From Bradyrhizobium sp. Ash2021 (GTDB lineage Bacteria > Pseudomonadota > Alphaproteobacteria > Rhizobiales > Xanthobacteraceae), in the NCBI RefSeq assembly GCF_031202265.1, contig NZ_CP100604.1, forward strand, positions 8,600,501 to 8,664,500: a DNA stretch of 64,000 nt. The letters are read 5' to 3'. The notes under the pieces were generated by a model that was not told the DNA's origin, did no database searches, and saw nothing but the letters and a program-made list of their open reading frames with translations. The first letter of the stretch is position 1, and each line of letters begins with the position of its first letter. Positions 7,270 through 15,884 of the stretch are shown here, in pieces. The translations under genes were made by a program, and so were the position numbers.

Positions 7270-8517
7270 CTAACCTCTTCCCTTGGTCGGGATCTTGTTG
7301 AACGGCACGTCCTTGTCGACGCGGATATCGCCGGGCAGACCCAGCACGCGCTCGGCGATGATGTTGCGCAGGATCTCGTCGGTACCGCCGGCGATGCGCA
7401 TCGAGGGCGAGCTCAGCAGCATCTGCTGGAACTGGCCGCGCGCTTCCTCTTCGGCGTCCCCGGTGAGTGCGCCGGCCGCGCCTTGCAAATCCATCGCATA
7501 GGTCGCGATGTCCTGCAGCATCATGCCGGAGACCAGCTTGCCGATCGAGTTCTCCGGTCCGGGCCGCTCGCCCTTGGACAGCGCCGAGATCGCGCGGTAG
7601 CTGGTGTATTTCAGCCCGCTCGCCTTCACCGCCCAGCTCGCGAGTTTCGAGCGCGTGGCGGGATCGTCGATTGCGAGCCCGTCATCCGTCATCAGGTTCG
7701 AGCAGAACTCGAACATTTCGGGAAAGCCGGTCGCCAGCCGCGAGCCGATCGACATGCGCTCGTTCATCAAGGTGGTCAGCGACACGTTCCAGCCGTCTCC
7801 GACCGCGCCGAGCCGCTGATGATCGGGGATCACGACGTCGGTGAAATAGACCTCGTTGAATTCCTGCATGCCGTTGGCCTGCTTGATCGGCCGCACTTCG
7901 ACGCCTTTGCTCTTCATGTCGAGGAAGAACATCGTCAGGCCCTTGTGCTTCGGCACATTGGGATCGGTCCGCGTGATCAGAAGGCCGTAGTCGGAATAAT
8001 GCGCGCCCGAGGTCCAGATCTTCTGGCCATTGACGATCCAGTTATCGTCCTTCTTTTCCGCGCGGGTGCGAAGCCCCGCGACGTCGGAGCCGCCGGCCGG
8101 CTCCGAGAATAACTGGCACCAGATTTCCTCACCGGACGCGAGTTTCGGCAGGTACCGCCGTTTTGCCTCTTCGCTGCCAAACGCCATCACGGTCGGGCCG
8201 CACATGCCTTCGCCGATCTGGAACGGCTGTGTCAGCTTGCCGTAGACGCCCTCCTCCTGCTGCCAGATCACCTTCTCGATCGGCGTGGCGCCGCGGCCGC
8301 CATATTCCTTCGGCCAGTGCAGGCAGGCCCAGCCGCCTTCGGCCTTCTTCTTTTGCCAGGCCTTGCCGACCTCGACCATGTCATGCTTCGCGAGCCGGAT
8401 GCGGCCCAGCGAGGACTTTGACAGTTCCGCCTTGAACTCCTTCGGCGCGTTGGCGTCGACCCATTTGCGTGCTGTCGTGCGGAATTCGGCTTCCTGCGGG
8501 GTGTCATCGAAATTCAT
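7270..8517 (-). CDS. Acyl-CoA dehydrogenase, large-type paralogue A
   Basis: 415 residues from ATG 8517 with GAGGAAG upstream. The FAD-dependent acyl-CoA dehydrogenase fold is shown by CQLFSEPAGGSDVAGLRTRAE (shown here in part), IVNGQKIWTSGAHYSDYG and the C-terminal GGTDEILRNIIAERVLG. At the usual YEGT catalytic position this protein has AGGT, so the standard Glu base is missing there. This is common in partners of heteromeric dehydrogenases such as PimC/PimD and the mycobacterial steroid FadE pairs. It is the tandem paralogue of the next gene: both are 415 residues and share the C-terminus GDIRVDKDVPFNKIPTKGR. Likely forms a complex with the 375-residue dehydrogenase encoded nearby. Confidence 0.9.
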   Translation of the reverse strand: MNFDDTPQEAEFRTTARKWVDANAPKEFKAELSKSSLGRIRLAKHDMVEVGKAWQKKKAEGGWACLHWPKEYGGRGATPIEKVIWQQEEGVYGKLTQPFQIGEGMCGPTVMAFGSEEAKRRYLPKLASGEEIWCQLFSEPAGGSDVAGLRTRAEKKDDNWIVNGQKIWTSGAHYSDYGLLITRTDPNVPKHKGLTMFFLDMKSKGVEVRPIKQANGMQEFNEVYFTDVVIPDHQRLGAVGDGWNVSLTTLMNERMSIGSRLATGFPEMFEFCSNLMTDDGLAIDDPATRSKLASWAVKASGLKYTSYRAISALSKGERPGPENSIGKLVSGMMLQDIATYAMDLQGAAGALTGDAEEEARGQFQQMLLSSPSMRIAGGTDEILRNIIAERVLGLPGDIRVDKDVPFNKIPTKGRG

Positions 8518-8536
8518 GGCGGCTTCCTCTTTTTTT

Positions 8537-8648
8537 GTCATTCCGGGGCGCGCCTTGGCGCGAACCCGGAATCTCGATCAATAACCTCTGGATTCCCCGA
8601 TGCGCAATTGCGCATCTGAGGTTCGCGCTACGCGCGCCCCGGAATGAC
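8537..8648. repeat. GTCATTCCGGGG hairpin repeat, copy 2
   Basis: Same arms as copy 1 and the same position relative to the gene it follows: the repeat ends 2 bp before the stop codon of the next minus-strand gene in both cases. The centre contains TGCGCAATTGCGCA instead of TGTGCAATTGCACA, so the inner palindrome has changed on both sides while keeping its pairing. Confidence 0.85.
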
Positions 8649-8650
8649 GA

Positions 8651-9898
8651 CTACGCTCTTCCCTTGGTGGGTATCTTGTTGAACGGCACGTCCTTGTCGA
8701 CCCTGATATCGCCGGGCAGGCCGAGCACGCGCTCGGCAATGATGTTGCGCATGATCTCGTCGGTGCCACCCTCGACACGGGTGCCCGGCGCGCGCAGCAG
8801 CATCGCCTGGAATTTGCCGGCGACTTCCGCGTCCTCCGGGCCGCTCAGCACGCCGGCGGCGCCCTGCAGGTCGAGCGCGTACATCGCGACGTCCTGCACC
8901 ATCGAGCCCGCCACCAGCTTGCCGATTGAGTTTTCCGGTCCCGGTCGGTCGCCCTTCGACAGCGCCGAGATCGCGCGCATGCTGGTGTATTTCAGTCCGC
9001 TCGCCTTCACCGCCCAGTTGGCGAGCTTTGAGCGCACGCCGCGGTCTTCGATCGCCGGGCCGTCCTCCAGCATCAGGCTGTTGCAGAATTCGAACAATTC
9101 CGGAAACCCCGTAGAGACGCCGGCGCCGATCGACATGCGCTCGTTCATCAGCGTGGTCAGTGACACGTTCCAGCCGTCATTGACGGCGCCGAGCCGCTGC
9201 GAGTCCGGGATCTTCACATCGGTGAAGTAGACCTCGTTGAAGTCCGACTGGCCGCTGGCCTGCTTGATCGGCCGGACCTCGACGCCCGGGCTCTTCATGT
9301 CGAGGAAGAACATGGTGAGGCCCTTGTGCTTGGCGACGTTGGGATCGGTGCGGGTGAGCAGGATGCCGTAGTCGGAATAATGCGCGCCCGAGGTCCAGAT
9401 TTTTTGGCCGTTGATGATCCAGTCGTCGCCGTTCTTCTCCGCGCGGGTGCGCAGGCCTGCAACGTCGGAACCTCCGGCGGGTTCGGAGAACAGCTGGCAC
9501 CAGACCTTTTCGCCGGACGCCAGCGGCGGCAGATATTTGCGTTTCTGCTCCTCGCCGGCAAACGCCATCATGGTCGGGCCGCACATGCCGTGGCCGATGA
9601 TGAACATGCCCGAGAGCTTGCCGAACGGGCCCTCTTCCTGCTGCCAGATCACGCGTTCGATCGGCGTCGAACCGCGGCCGCCATATTCCTTCGGCCAGTG
9701 CAGGCAAGCCCAGCCGGCATCGGCCTTCTTCTTTTGCCAGGCCTTTGCCACCTCGAGGATGTTGGCGCCCGTGAGCTGGGTGCGGCCGAGCGAGGATTTG
9801 CGCAGCTCCTCCTCATATTGCTTCGGCGCGTTGGCGCCGATCCATGCCCTGGCCTCGGCGCGAAACGCGGCTTCCTGCGGGGTGTCATCGAAGTTCAT
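8651..9898 (-). CDS. Acyl-CoA dehydrogenase, large-type paralogue B
   Basis: 415 residues, starting MNFDDTPQEAAFRAEARAW. It is closely related to paralogue A along its whole length, including SEPAGGSDVAGLRTRAEK, SGAHYSDYGILLTRTDPN and the identical last 20-odd residues apart from the final one. The YEGT motif is again altered (EGGTDEI). It oxidises an acyl-CoA to the 2,3-enoyl-CoA with electrons passing to ETF. An AAGGACG ribosome site lies before ATG 9898. The pair is an obvious tandem duplication with a hairpin repeat at each boundary; the two copies may serve different chain intermediates or be alternative partners for the 375-residue subunit. Confidence 0.9.
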   Translation of the reverse strand: MNFDDTPQEAAFRAEARAWIGANAPKQYEEELRKSSLGRTQLTGANILEVAKAWQKKKADAGWACLHWPKEYGGRGSTPIERVIWQQEEGPFGKLSGMFIIGHGMCGPTMMAFAGEEQKRKYLPPLASGEKVWCQLFSEPAGGSDVAGLRTRAEKNGDDWIINGQKIWTSGAHYSDYGILLTRTDPNVAKHKGLTMFFLDMKSPGVEVRPIKQASGQSDFNEVYFTDVKIPDSQRLGAVNDGWNVSLTTLMNERMSIGAGVSTGFPELFEFCNSLMLEDGPAIEDRGVRSKLANWAVKASGLKYTSMRAISALSKGDRPGPENSIGKLVAGSMVQDVAMYALDLQGAAGVLSGPEDAEVAGKFQAMLLRAPGTRVEGGTDEIMRNIIAERVLGLPGDIRVDKDVPFNKIPTKGRA

Positions 9899-9915
9899 GT
9901 GCGTCGTCCTTGCTC

Positions 9916-10008
9916 GTCATTCCGGGGCGCGCGCAGCGCGAACCCGGAATCCAGAAGTTGCTTACATCGAGATTCCGGGTTCGCGTTTTCAACGCGCCCC
10001 GGAATGAC
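9916..10008. repeat. GTCATTCCGGGG hairpin repeat, copy 3
   Basis: Arms GTCATTCCGGGGCGCG and CGCGCCCCGGAATGAC with a shorter centre (ATCCAGAAGTTGCTTACATCG). It fills the gap between paralogue B and the 375-residue dehydrogenase. Confidence 0.85.
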
Positions 10009-10016
10009 ACCTAAAA

Positions 10017-11144
10017 TCAAGCGGCGTTCTTCTTGCGCATGCGGTCGATCAGCTGATCTTCCCAATAGGACAGACTGCCGAGCCCGAGCGCCACCGCGTT
10101 GGCGCGGCGGTAATACATGTGGCAGTCGAATTCCCAGGTGAAACCCATGCCGCCATGGACCTGGATGTTGTTCTTGGCGCAGTGCTGGAACGCCTGCGTC
10201 GCGCTGATGCGCGCGGCGGCGGCGGCTTCCGGCAGTTCCGACGCGTTGGTCGACAACGCCCAGGCGCCGTAATAGCAGTTCGAGCGCGCCAGCGTCGCCG
10301 AGACATACATGTCGGCGAGCATGTGCTTGACCGCCTGGAACGAGCCGATCGGCCGGCCGAAGGCGATGCGATCGAGCGCATAGTCGCGGCCCATTTCCAG
10401 CGCGCGGTCGGCACCGCCGACCTGCTCGAACGCCATCAACACCGCGGCACGGTCGAGCACCTGCGACAGGATGCTCCAGCCGTCGCCGGTGGCACCGAGC
10501 GGCTCGGCCTTGGCATTCTTGAAGGTCAGTTCGGCCTGGCCGCGGGTCGGATCGACATTGGTCAGCGACTTCACTTCGACGCCGCCGGCCTTGAGGTCGA
10601 CCAGGAACAGCGAGATATCGGAATCGCGCCCGGTGGAGCCGGTGCGCGCGGCGACCACGGCGAAATCGGCGATGGCGCCGTCAGCGACCGGCTTCTTGAC
10701 GCCATTGAGCGTGCCGCCGGACGCGGTGAGCTTGATCGCCTTCGGCGATGGATTGCCCTTGCCTTCAAACAACGCCAGCGTGCCGATCGCCTCGCCCGAC
10801 GCGATCTTCGGCAGCCATTTCTGCTTCTGCGCATCGCTGCCTGCAATTAGGATCGCTTCGGCGGCGAGATAGACGGTCGAGGAGAACGGCACCGGCGCCA
10901 GCGCGCGGCCCATTTCCTCGGCGATCACGCAGAGCTCGAGATGGCCCGCGCCGGCCCCGCCGAATTGTTCGGGAATCGCGACGCCGAGGAATCCCATCTC
11001 GGCCAGGCCCTTCCACAATTCCTTGTCGTAAGCCGCCTTGCCGTCGAGCACGGTACGCACCGCTTTCGGCGGACATTGTTCGGAGAGAAATTTCCTCGCC
11101 GCGTCGCGCATCTGCTTCTGGTCGTCGGAGAAATCGAAATTCAT
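10017..11144 (-). CDS. Acyl-CoA dehydrogenase, small-type subunit
   Basis: 375 residues, starting MNFDFSDDQKQMRDAARKF. It has the N-terminal helical domain, a middle beta domain and a C-terminal helical domain with ALDRIAFGRPIGSFQAVKH and IQVHGGMGFTWEFDCHMYYRRA. The canonical SEPxxGSD FAD segment is degenerate, as in the smaller partner of heteromeric dehydrogenases (PimD-like, FadE29-like). A 415-residue plus a 375-residue dehydrogenase in one operon is the usual arrangement for an alpha2-beta2 enzyme acting on bulky or cyclic side-chain CoA esters. The partner assignment is inference. It lies between two copies of the hairpin repeat. Confidence 0.88.
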   Translation of the reverse strand: MNFDFSDDQKQMRDAARKFLSEQCPPKAVRTVLDGKAAYDKELWKGLAEMGFLGVAIPEQFGGAGAGHLELCVIAEEMGRALAPVPFSSTVYLAAEAILIAGSDAQKQKWLPKIASGEAIGTLALFEGKGNPSPKAIKLTASGGTLNGVKKPVADGAIADFAVVAARTGSTGRDSDISLFLVDLKAGGVEVKSLTNVDPTRGQAELTFKNAKAEPLGATGDGWSILSQVLDRAAVLMAFEQVGGADRALEMGRDYALDRIAFGRPIGSFQAVKHMLADMYVSATLARSNCYYGAWALSTNASELPEAAAAARISATQAFQHCAKNNIQVHGGMGFTWEFDCHMYYRRANAVALGLGSLSYWEDQLIDRMRKKNAA

Positions 11145-11182
11145 GGCGTGTTACTCGGGTTGGTTGTTCGTAAATGGAAATC

Positions 11183-11281
11183 GTCATTCCGGGGCGGAGC
11201 GAAGCGACGAGCCCGGAATCCATAACCACGATCGTAAGTATGGATTCCGGGCCCGCGCCAAGGGGCGCGTCCTGGAATGAC
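11183..11281. repeat. GTCATTCCGGGG hairpin repeat, copy 4
   Basis: Degenerate arms: GTCATTCCGGGGCGGAGCGAAGCGACG on the left and GGGGCGCGTCCTGGAATGAC on the right. It separates the dehydrogenase from the CoA ligase gene. Confidence 0.8.
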
Positions 11282-11301
11282 GAGTGGAGAGAGATTCGAC
11301 T

Positions 11302-13176
11302 TCATTGCAGCACAATCACGTCTTCATTGGGCTTGTCGGCATAGAGCTGCTCCACCAGCGCGGCGCGGCGCTCGAGGCCGGCGCGCTGGTTGATGTAGCC
11401 CTTGTCGGTGAGTTCGTTGCCGTCGATCGAGGCCGGCTCGACCATCAGCATGGCGCGGGCGATCTGCATGCTGCTGCCGCCTGACGACGATGAATTGTGC
11501 GCCTGCAGGCCGCGCTTGAAGCAGGCCAGCACTTTGGGATGCCTGACGACCTGGTCATAGGTCGCGTCGGGATTGCCTGCGATCTGCCGGCAGGCGTGGA
11601 GATTGGGCCAGGCCAGCAACCCGATGAACGGACGATCCTGTCCCGCCACCAGCGCGTCCTGCACCACCGGCGTCGCAGCCGCGATCGCATCGGTGCGCAG
11701 CGATCCGACGTGAACGAAGGTGCCGGTGGTCAGCTTGAAATCCTCGACCACGCGGCCGGCGAAGATGATGCCCTGCAGCGGATCCTGGGGATCGACGAAC
11801 ACACCGGCATCGCCGATGCAGTAAAAGCCCTCTTCGTCGAACATCTTGCTGGTGAGATCGGGCTGACCGAGATAGCCGGGCGTGACATTGACGCCGCGCA
11901 GCCGCAATTCATATTTCGAGCCGCACGGCAGCATCTTTAGTTCGACGCCGGGGAACGGCAGCCCGATCAGGCCGACGCGCTCGGTGTCCCAATAGGTGCC
12001 GGTGGAGGTCGGCGCGGTCTCGGTCGAGCCCCAGCCGGTATAGAACACGATGCGCTCGCCGGTGGCGCGCACCGCGAGTGCCTGCATCCGGTCGTAGAGA
12101 TCGTCGGGCAGCCGCGCGCCGCCATAGGCCATCAGGGTGAGATTCTTGAAAAAGCTGCGGCACAGCGCATCGTCCTTTTCCATCGCGGCGGCGAGTGCGG
12201 CGTAACCGGCCGGTACGTTGGCGTAATAGGTCGGCGACACCTCGTGCAGGTTTCGCAAGGTCTCCTCGATCTGGCCCGGCATCGGCCGGCCGTCGTCGAT
12301 ATAGAGCGTGCCGCCGTCGACCAGCACCGGATGGAACGCGGCGTTGCCGCCCATGGTGTGATTCCATGGCATCCAGTCGAGCACCGTTGGGATCGGTCCG
12401 CCGGAATCGCGCGGGCGCACCTGCATCATCATCGCCGCATTGGCGCACATCATCTCCTGGGTGTTGATGACGGCCTTCGGCATCCCGGTCGAGCCCGAGG
12501 TGAACAGCAGCTTACCGACGGTGTCGGGCGTGATCTTTGCGATCGACGCCTCGACCTCGCCTGTGACCGGCGTCGCCGCGAGATCGGCGAAGGAAACGCT
12601 CTTGACGCCCGCGCAGGGCCGCGCGACGTGAACCACGGTGACGCCGGTGAGATCAAGTGCTTTCAGCGCCTTCTCAAATGTCGGGCCGTCCTGCACCATC
12701 ACCACGGCCGGCTTGATCAGGTCGAACAGATATTTCAGCTTGAGGTGATCCTGGCTCATCAAGGAATAGGCCGGCGACACGGGCGCTGCCGGAAACCGCG
12801 CCTGCATCGCCGCCTGCGTCATCAGCGCATGCTCGATCGAATTGCCCGACAGGATCGCGACCGGGCGGCCGGCTTCGAGTCCCAGATTGAGAAGTCCCTG
12901 TGTCAGCGCATCGACGGTGCGCTTGGCCTCGCCATACGACAGCTTGCGCCATTGCCGCTCAGTGCCGGCGCGCTGCGCCAGCCAGATTCTATCCGGCGCT
13001 TCCCTGGCCCATTTCGCCAGCGAAGCCGGGATGTGCTTCTCGTAAGCCTGCAGCGGAATCCGCGACTTCAAGACGATGACGCCGTCCGGCCGCCGCTCGA
13101 CCGCAATGTCGCGCGCCAGCCATTCGATCTTGCGAAAGGCCGGCTTGGTCAGCACCGCGGCTGCGCTCCCACTCAT
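11302..13176 (-). CDS. Feruloyl-CoA synthase-like CoA ligase
   Basis: 624 residues of the adenylate-forming (ANL) superfamily. The P-loop FTSGSTGMPKAV lies at about 224-235, GWGSTETAPTSTGTYW carries the adenine-binding A5 region, and GDAGVFVDPQDP carries the A7 Asp. The length, the lack of a typical acyl-CoA synthetase C-terminal GKxxK tail and the end KGYINQRAGLERR fit feruloyl-CoA synthases (Fcs), which activate ferulate, p-coumarate and related aryl-propenoates with ATP and CoA. In this operon it would be the entry enzyme, followed by hydratase, SDR and dehydrogenases. The actual acid is not determined by sequence. Confidence 0.8.
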   Translation of the reverse strand: MSGSAAAVLTKPAFRKIEWLARDIAVERRPDGVIVLKSRIPLQAYEKHIPASLAKWAREAPDRIWLAQRAGTERQWRKLSYGEAKRTVDALTQGLLNLGLEAGRPVAILSGNSIEHALMTQAAMQARFPAAPVSPAYSLMSQDHLKLKYLFDLIKPAVVMVQDGPTFEKALKALDLTGVTVVHVARPCAGVKSVSFADLAATPVTGEVEASIAKITPDTVGKLLFTSGSTGMPKAVINTQEMMCANAAMMMQVRPRDSGGPIPTVLDWMPWNHTMGGNAAFHPVLVDGGTLYIDDGRPMPGQIEETLRNLHEVSPTYYANVPAGYAALAAAMEKDDALCRSFFKNLTLMAYGGARLPDDLYDRMQALAVRATGERIVFYTGWGSTETAPTSTGTYWDTERVGLIGLPFPGVELKMLPCGSKYELRLRGVNVTPGYLGQPDLTSKMFDEEGFYCIGDAGVFVDPQDPLQGIIFAGRVVEDFKLTTGTFVHVGSLRTDAIAAATPVVQDALVAGQDRPFIGLLAWPNLHACRQIAGNPDATYDQVVRHPKVLACFKRGLQAHNSSSSGGSSMQIARAMLMVEPASIDGNELTDKGYINQRAGLERRAALVEQLYADKPNEDVIVLQ

Positions 13177-13228
13177 ATTGCGTCTCCCGGAATTCGGTCC
13201 TTTGCGGATCCCTTGTTCTTTTCGGTTG

Positions 13229-14035
13229 TTATCGTCTGATATAGACAGGCTTTCGCTTTTCGAGGAAGGCCCTGATGCCTTCGTTGAAATCTTCCGAGCG
13301 GCTGCACAAAACCTGATTGCGATCTTCCATCGCGATCACGGCTTCAATGGAGCCGGCGTCGACGCTCATATTGAGGCATTCCTTGGAGAGCCTTAAGCCG
13401 ACCGGCGAGGCCGTCATCATTGCTTCGACATAAGGCTCCGCTGCGGCGTCAAGGCCGCCTTCCTCGACGATCTCGGAGACGAGGCCGACGCCAAGCGCGC
13501 GCTCGGCGCCGATGAAGCGGCCGGTCAAAATCAGTTCCGATGCAACGGACACGCCGACCAGGCGCGGCAGGAAATAGCTGGTGCCGATATCGCAGCCGCC
13601 GAGGCCCAGCTTGATGAAGGCGCAATTCATCCGCGCCGATTTGGTGGCGATGCGGATGTCGGCGGCAAGCGCCAGCGCAAAACCACCGCCGGCCGCAGCC
13701 CCCTGGATTAGCGCGATGATCGGCTGCGGACAGCGCCGCATCAGCATCACGATGTCAGCAATGCGGCGTTGCGAATCCAGCGATTCGGTGACCCCGGGCG
13801 GCTCCTGCTGCCCGGCGCGGCGCTGCATCGCATGTTTGAGATCGAGCCCGGCGCAGAACGACGCGCCCGCGCCTTTCAACACCACCACCCGTGTCGCGCG
13901 ATTGCGCTGCAGGCCCTGGAAATAGGCATTGAGCGCGTCGATGAGCGCGGGATCGAGCGCGTTGAGGCTGTCCGGGCGATTGAGCGTCACCCGGTCGACC
14001 CCATCGTCGTGTTCGATCAGCAGCGGTTGAGTCAC
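13229..14035 (-). CDS. Enoyl-CoA hydratase/isomerase family protein
   Basis: 268 residues of crotonase fold. Oxyanion segments are FCAGLDLKHA and IQGAAAGGGFALALAADIRIA, and the C-terminus AFLEKRKPVYIRR is typical of the family. The GTG at 14035 is preferred because GGGAG lies 7 nt upstream; the ATG at 14053 lies upstream of that site. Positioned between the SDR and the ligase, it probably hydrates the enoyl-CoA made by the dehydrogenases, or performs the hydratase/lyase step seen with feruloyl-CoA. Which of the two cannot be told by eye. Confidence 0.87.
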   Translation of the reverse strand: MTQPLLIEHDDGVDRVTLNRPDSLNALDPALIDALNAYFQGLQRNRATRVVVLKGAGASFCAGLDLKHAMQRRAGQQEPPGVTESLDSQRRIADIVMLMRRCPQPIIALIQGAAAGGGFALALAADIRIATKSARMNCAFIKLGLGGCDIGTSYFLPRLVGVSVASELILTGRFIGAERALGVGLVSEIVEEGGLDAAAEPYVEAMMTASPVGLRLSKECLNMSVDAGSIEAVIAMEDRNQVLCSRSEDFNEGIRAFLEKRKPVYIRR

Positions 14036-14080
14036 GCCGTACTCCCTGCGCATTCAGCGGATCGCGGTGTTCATCGCAAC

Positions 14081-14216
14081 GCCCTCTCCCCTTGTGGGAG
14101 AGGGCATCACCGATATTAGCTTCGCATTCGATGCGGTGAGGGGTTGCCAGACGGATAGAACCCCCCATCCGGCGCGGATTTCATCCGCGCCACCTTCTCC
14201 CACAAGGGGAGAAGGG
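14081..14216. repeat. CTCCCCTTGTGGGAG palindromic repeat, diverged copy
   Basis: Left GCCCTCTCCCCTTGTGGGAGAGGGC and right CACCTTCTCCCACAAGGGGAGAAGG each form a hairpin and also pair with each other. The architecture matches the 6261 family, but the loop is TTGT/ACAA. The nearest relative is at 18803. Confidence 0.75.
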
Positions 14217-14228
14217 TAGAAGAGCGCC

Positions 14229-14987
14229 CTACCGCGGCGCCATGCGGATTGCGCCGTCGAGACGAATGGTCTCGCCGTTCAGCATCGGGTTCTCGACGAT
14301 GTGGACCGCGAGGTTGCCGTATTCGGAGGCGTCGCCGAGCCGGGCCGGATGCGGCACCTGGGCGCCGAGGCTCTTGCGGGCTTCCTCGTTCAATCCCATC
14401 AGCAGCGGCGTCAGGAACAGGCCGGGCGCGATGGTGTTGACGCGGATCTTGAGGCTGGCGAGATCGCGCGCAGCCGGCAGCGTGAGGCCGACGATTCCGC
14501 CCTTGGACGCCGAGTAGGCGATCTGGCCGATCTGGCCTTCATAGGCCGCGACGCTCGCGGTGTTGATGATGACGCCGCGCTCTTCGCCGATCGGCGCTTC
14601 CGTCGCGAGCCGTTCGGCGAACAGGCGCAGCACGTTAAAGGTGCCGATCAGATTCACGTTGATGATGCGGACGAATTTGGCCAGCGGATAGACGCCGTCC
14701 TTGCCGACGGTGCGCTGCGAACCGCCGATGCCGGCGCAGTTCATCAGCACGCGGGCAATGCCGTGGGCGGCTTCGGCCTTGGCAATCGCTGCCTTGATCG
14801 CTTCCTCGTCGGTGACGTCGGCGTGAAGGGCGACACCCTTTACTTCGGCCGCAACCTTCTCGGCGTTTTCCTTGTTCTGGTCGATCACGCCGATCTTGGC
14901 GCCTTTGGCGGCCATGGCGCGCGCGGTGGCGGCGCCGAGGCCGGAGCCACCGCCGGTGATGAGAACGGCAACATCTTTCAACTGCAT
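14229..14987 (-). CDS. SDR 3-hydroxyacyl-CoA dehydrogenase-like (HSD10 type)
   Basis: 252 residues. NAD-binding TGGGSGLGAATA is near the N-terminus, NCAGIGG and the catalytic YSASKGG are in place. The sequence pattern, including RVLMNCAGIGGSQRT and PAARDLASLKIRVNTIAPGLFLTPLL, resembles type II 3-hydroxyacyl-CoA dehydrogenases (17-beta-HSD10 family). It would oxidise the 3-hydroxyacyl-CoA to the 3-ketoacyl-CoA in front of the divergent thiolase. ATG 14987 follows a GAAGGAAAGG ribosome site; a longer frame to 15074 is not needed. It lies 58 nt downstream of the TetR gene. Confidence 0.88.
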   Translation of the reverse strand: MQLKDVAVLITGGGSGLGAATARAMAAKGAKIGVIDQNKENAEKVAAEVKGVALHADVTDEEAIKAAIAKAEAAHGIARVLMNCAGIGGSQRTVGKDGVYPLAKFVRIINVNLIGTFNVLRLFAERLATEAPIGEERGVIINTASVAAYEGQIGQIAYSASKGGIVGLTLPAARDLASLKIRVNTIAPGLFLTPLLMGLNEEARKSLGAQVPHPARLGDASEYGNLAVHIVENPMLNGETIRLDGAIRMAPR

Positions 14988-15045
14988 CTTAAAAACCTTT
15001 CCTTCAACGTTTCCTTGGGCGTTTCTTCTCTGGACTTCGAACTTG

Positions 15046-15723
15046 TTATTCGGCTGCCGCTGCAGCCTTGTCATTGTTTGAGTTCAGCATGCCACCGCAG
15101 ATCAGCGCTTCCATATGCTTGACGTATTCGCGGCAGACCTCGTCGGTGACCGGGCCGACGCCGGTCGCGCGCGACATCGCATGGCGGCCGAAGAACAGAT
15201 GGTCGCAGGCGCCGATCAGGCTGGTGTAGAACAGCACCGGATCGATGTTGCGGAACTCGCCGGCCTTGATGCCTTCCGCCAGCAGCCGGCGATGAAAGTC
15301 GAGCAAGGGTGCCACAAAGAATTTCGACACTTCGTCGGCGGCGTCCGCGCTGCTTTCGTGCAGCAGAAAGTGGATCAGCCGGTTCATATAGGGGAACTGG
15401 TGATAGGCGCGGATGATACCGCCGATATGCAGACGGAGTTTTGCGGTCGGCGAGATCGGCTGGGCCAGCAGATATTCGAGCTGCGACATCTCGGTGGCGG
15501 CATCGCGCGCCAACAGCGCCAGCAACAGCCCGTCCTTGTTGCCGAAATGATATTTCACCAAGGCGGCGTTGACGCCGGACTTTTGCGCGATGTCGGAGAG
15601 CGACACCTCGATCGAGGAGCGCTCGATCATCAGTTCGCTCGCCGCGACAAGCAGCTTGTCGGCGGTGCTATTTCTGCCGCCCGGAATTTTGGTCGGTACG
15701 CTGGTATTCAACTGTGATCCCAT
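15046..15723 (-). CDS. TetR-family transcriptional regulator
   Basis: 225 residues from ATG 15723. The helix-turn-helix is SLSDIAQKSGVNAALVKYHF at about residues 42-61, typical of TetR/AcrR; the C-terminal ligand domain is helical. Its place at the head of the minus-strand catabolic block, opposite the thiolase gene, makes it the likely local regulator, with an acyl-CoA or aryl-CoA as inducer. The AT-rich motif at 15795-15814 is a candidate operator. A longer frame to 15774 exists but starts before a weaker context. Confidence 0.88.
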   Translation of the reverse strand: MGSQLNTSVPTKIPGGRNSTADKLLVAASELMIERSSIEVSLSDIAQKSGVNAALVKYHFGNKDGLLLALLARDAATEMSQLEYLLAQPISPTAKLRLHIGGIIRAYHQFPYMNRLIHFLLHESSADAADEVSKFFVAPLLDFHRRLLAEGIKAGEFRNIDPVLFYTSLIGACDHLFFGRHAMSRATGVGPVTDEVCREYVKHMEALICGGMLNSNNDKAAAAAE

Positions 15724-15794
15724 TACTGCCAAAGTCGCTGCCAAGTCCGGAAATCCGGCCGCACATAACCGCATGACGCGGCTGCACTCAAGAG

Positions 15795-15814
15795 TTAATT
15801 GATTGATTGACTAA
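15795..15814. promoter_or_regulatory. AT-rich repeat in the divergent tetR/thiolase promoter
   Basis: TTAATTGATTGATTGACTAA, containing three overlapping TTGA units, is conspicuous in a GC-rich setting. It sits 72 bp upstream of the TetR start and 71 bp upstream of the thiolase start, roughly midway. It is only weakly palindromic, so an operator role is a guess. Confidence 0.35.
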
Positions 15815-15884
15815 ATCCCGCAGCCCCCCTTAAATCCGGTCCATCTTTCAAAACGCCATCCAACAACAATCAGGGAGAACTGAC

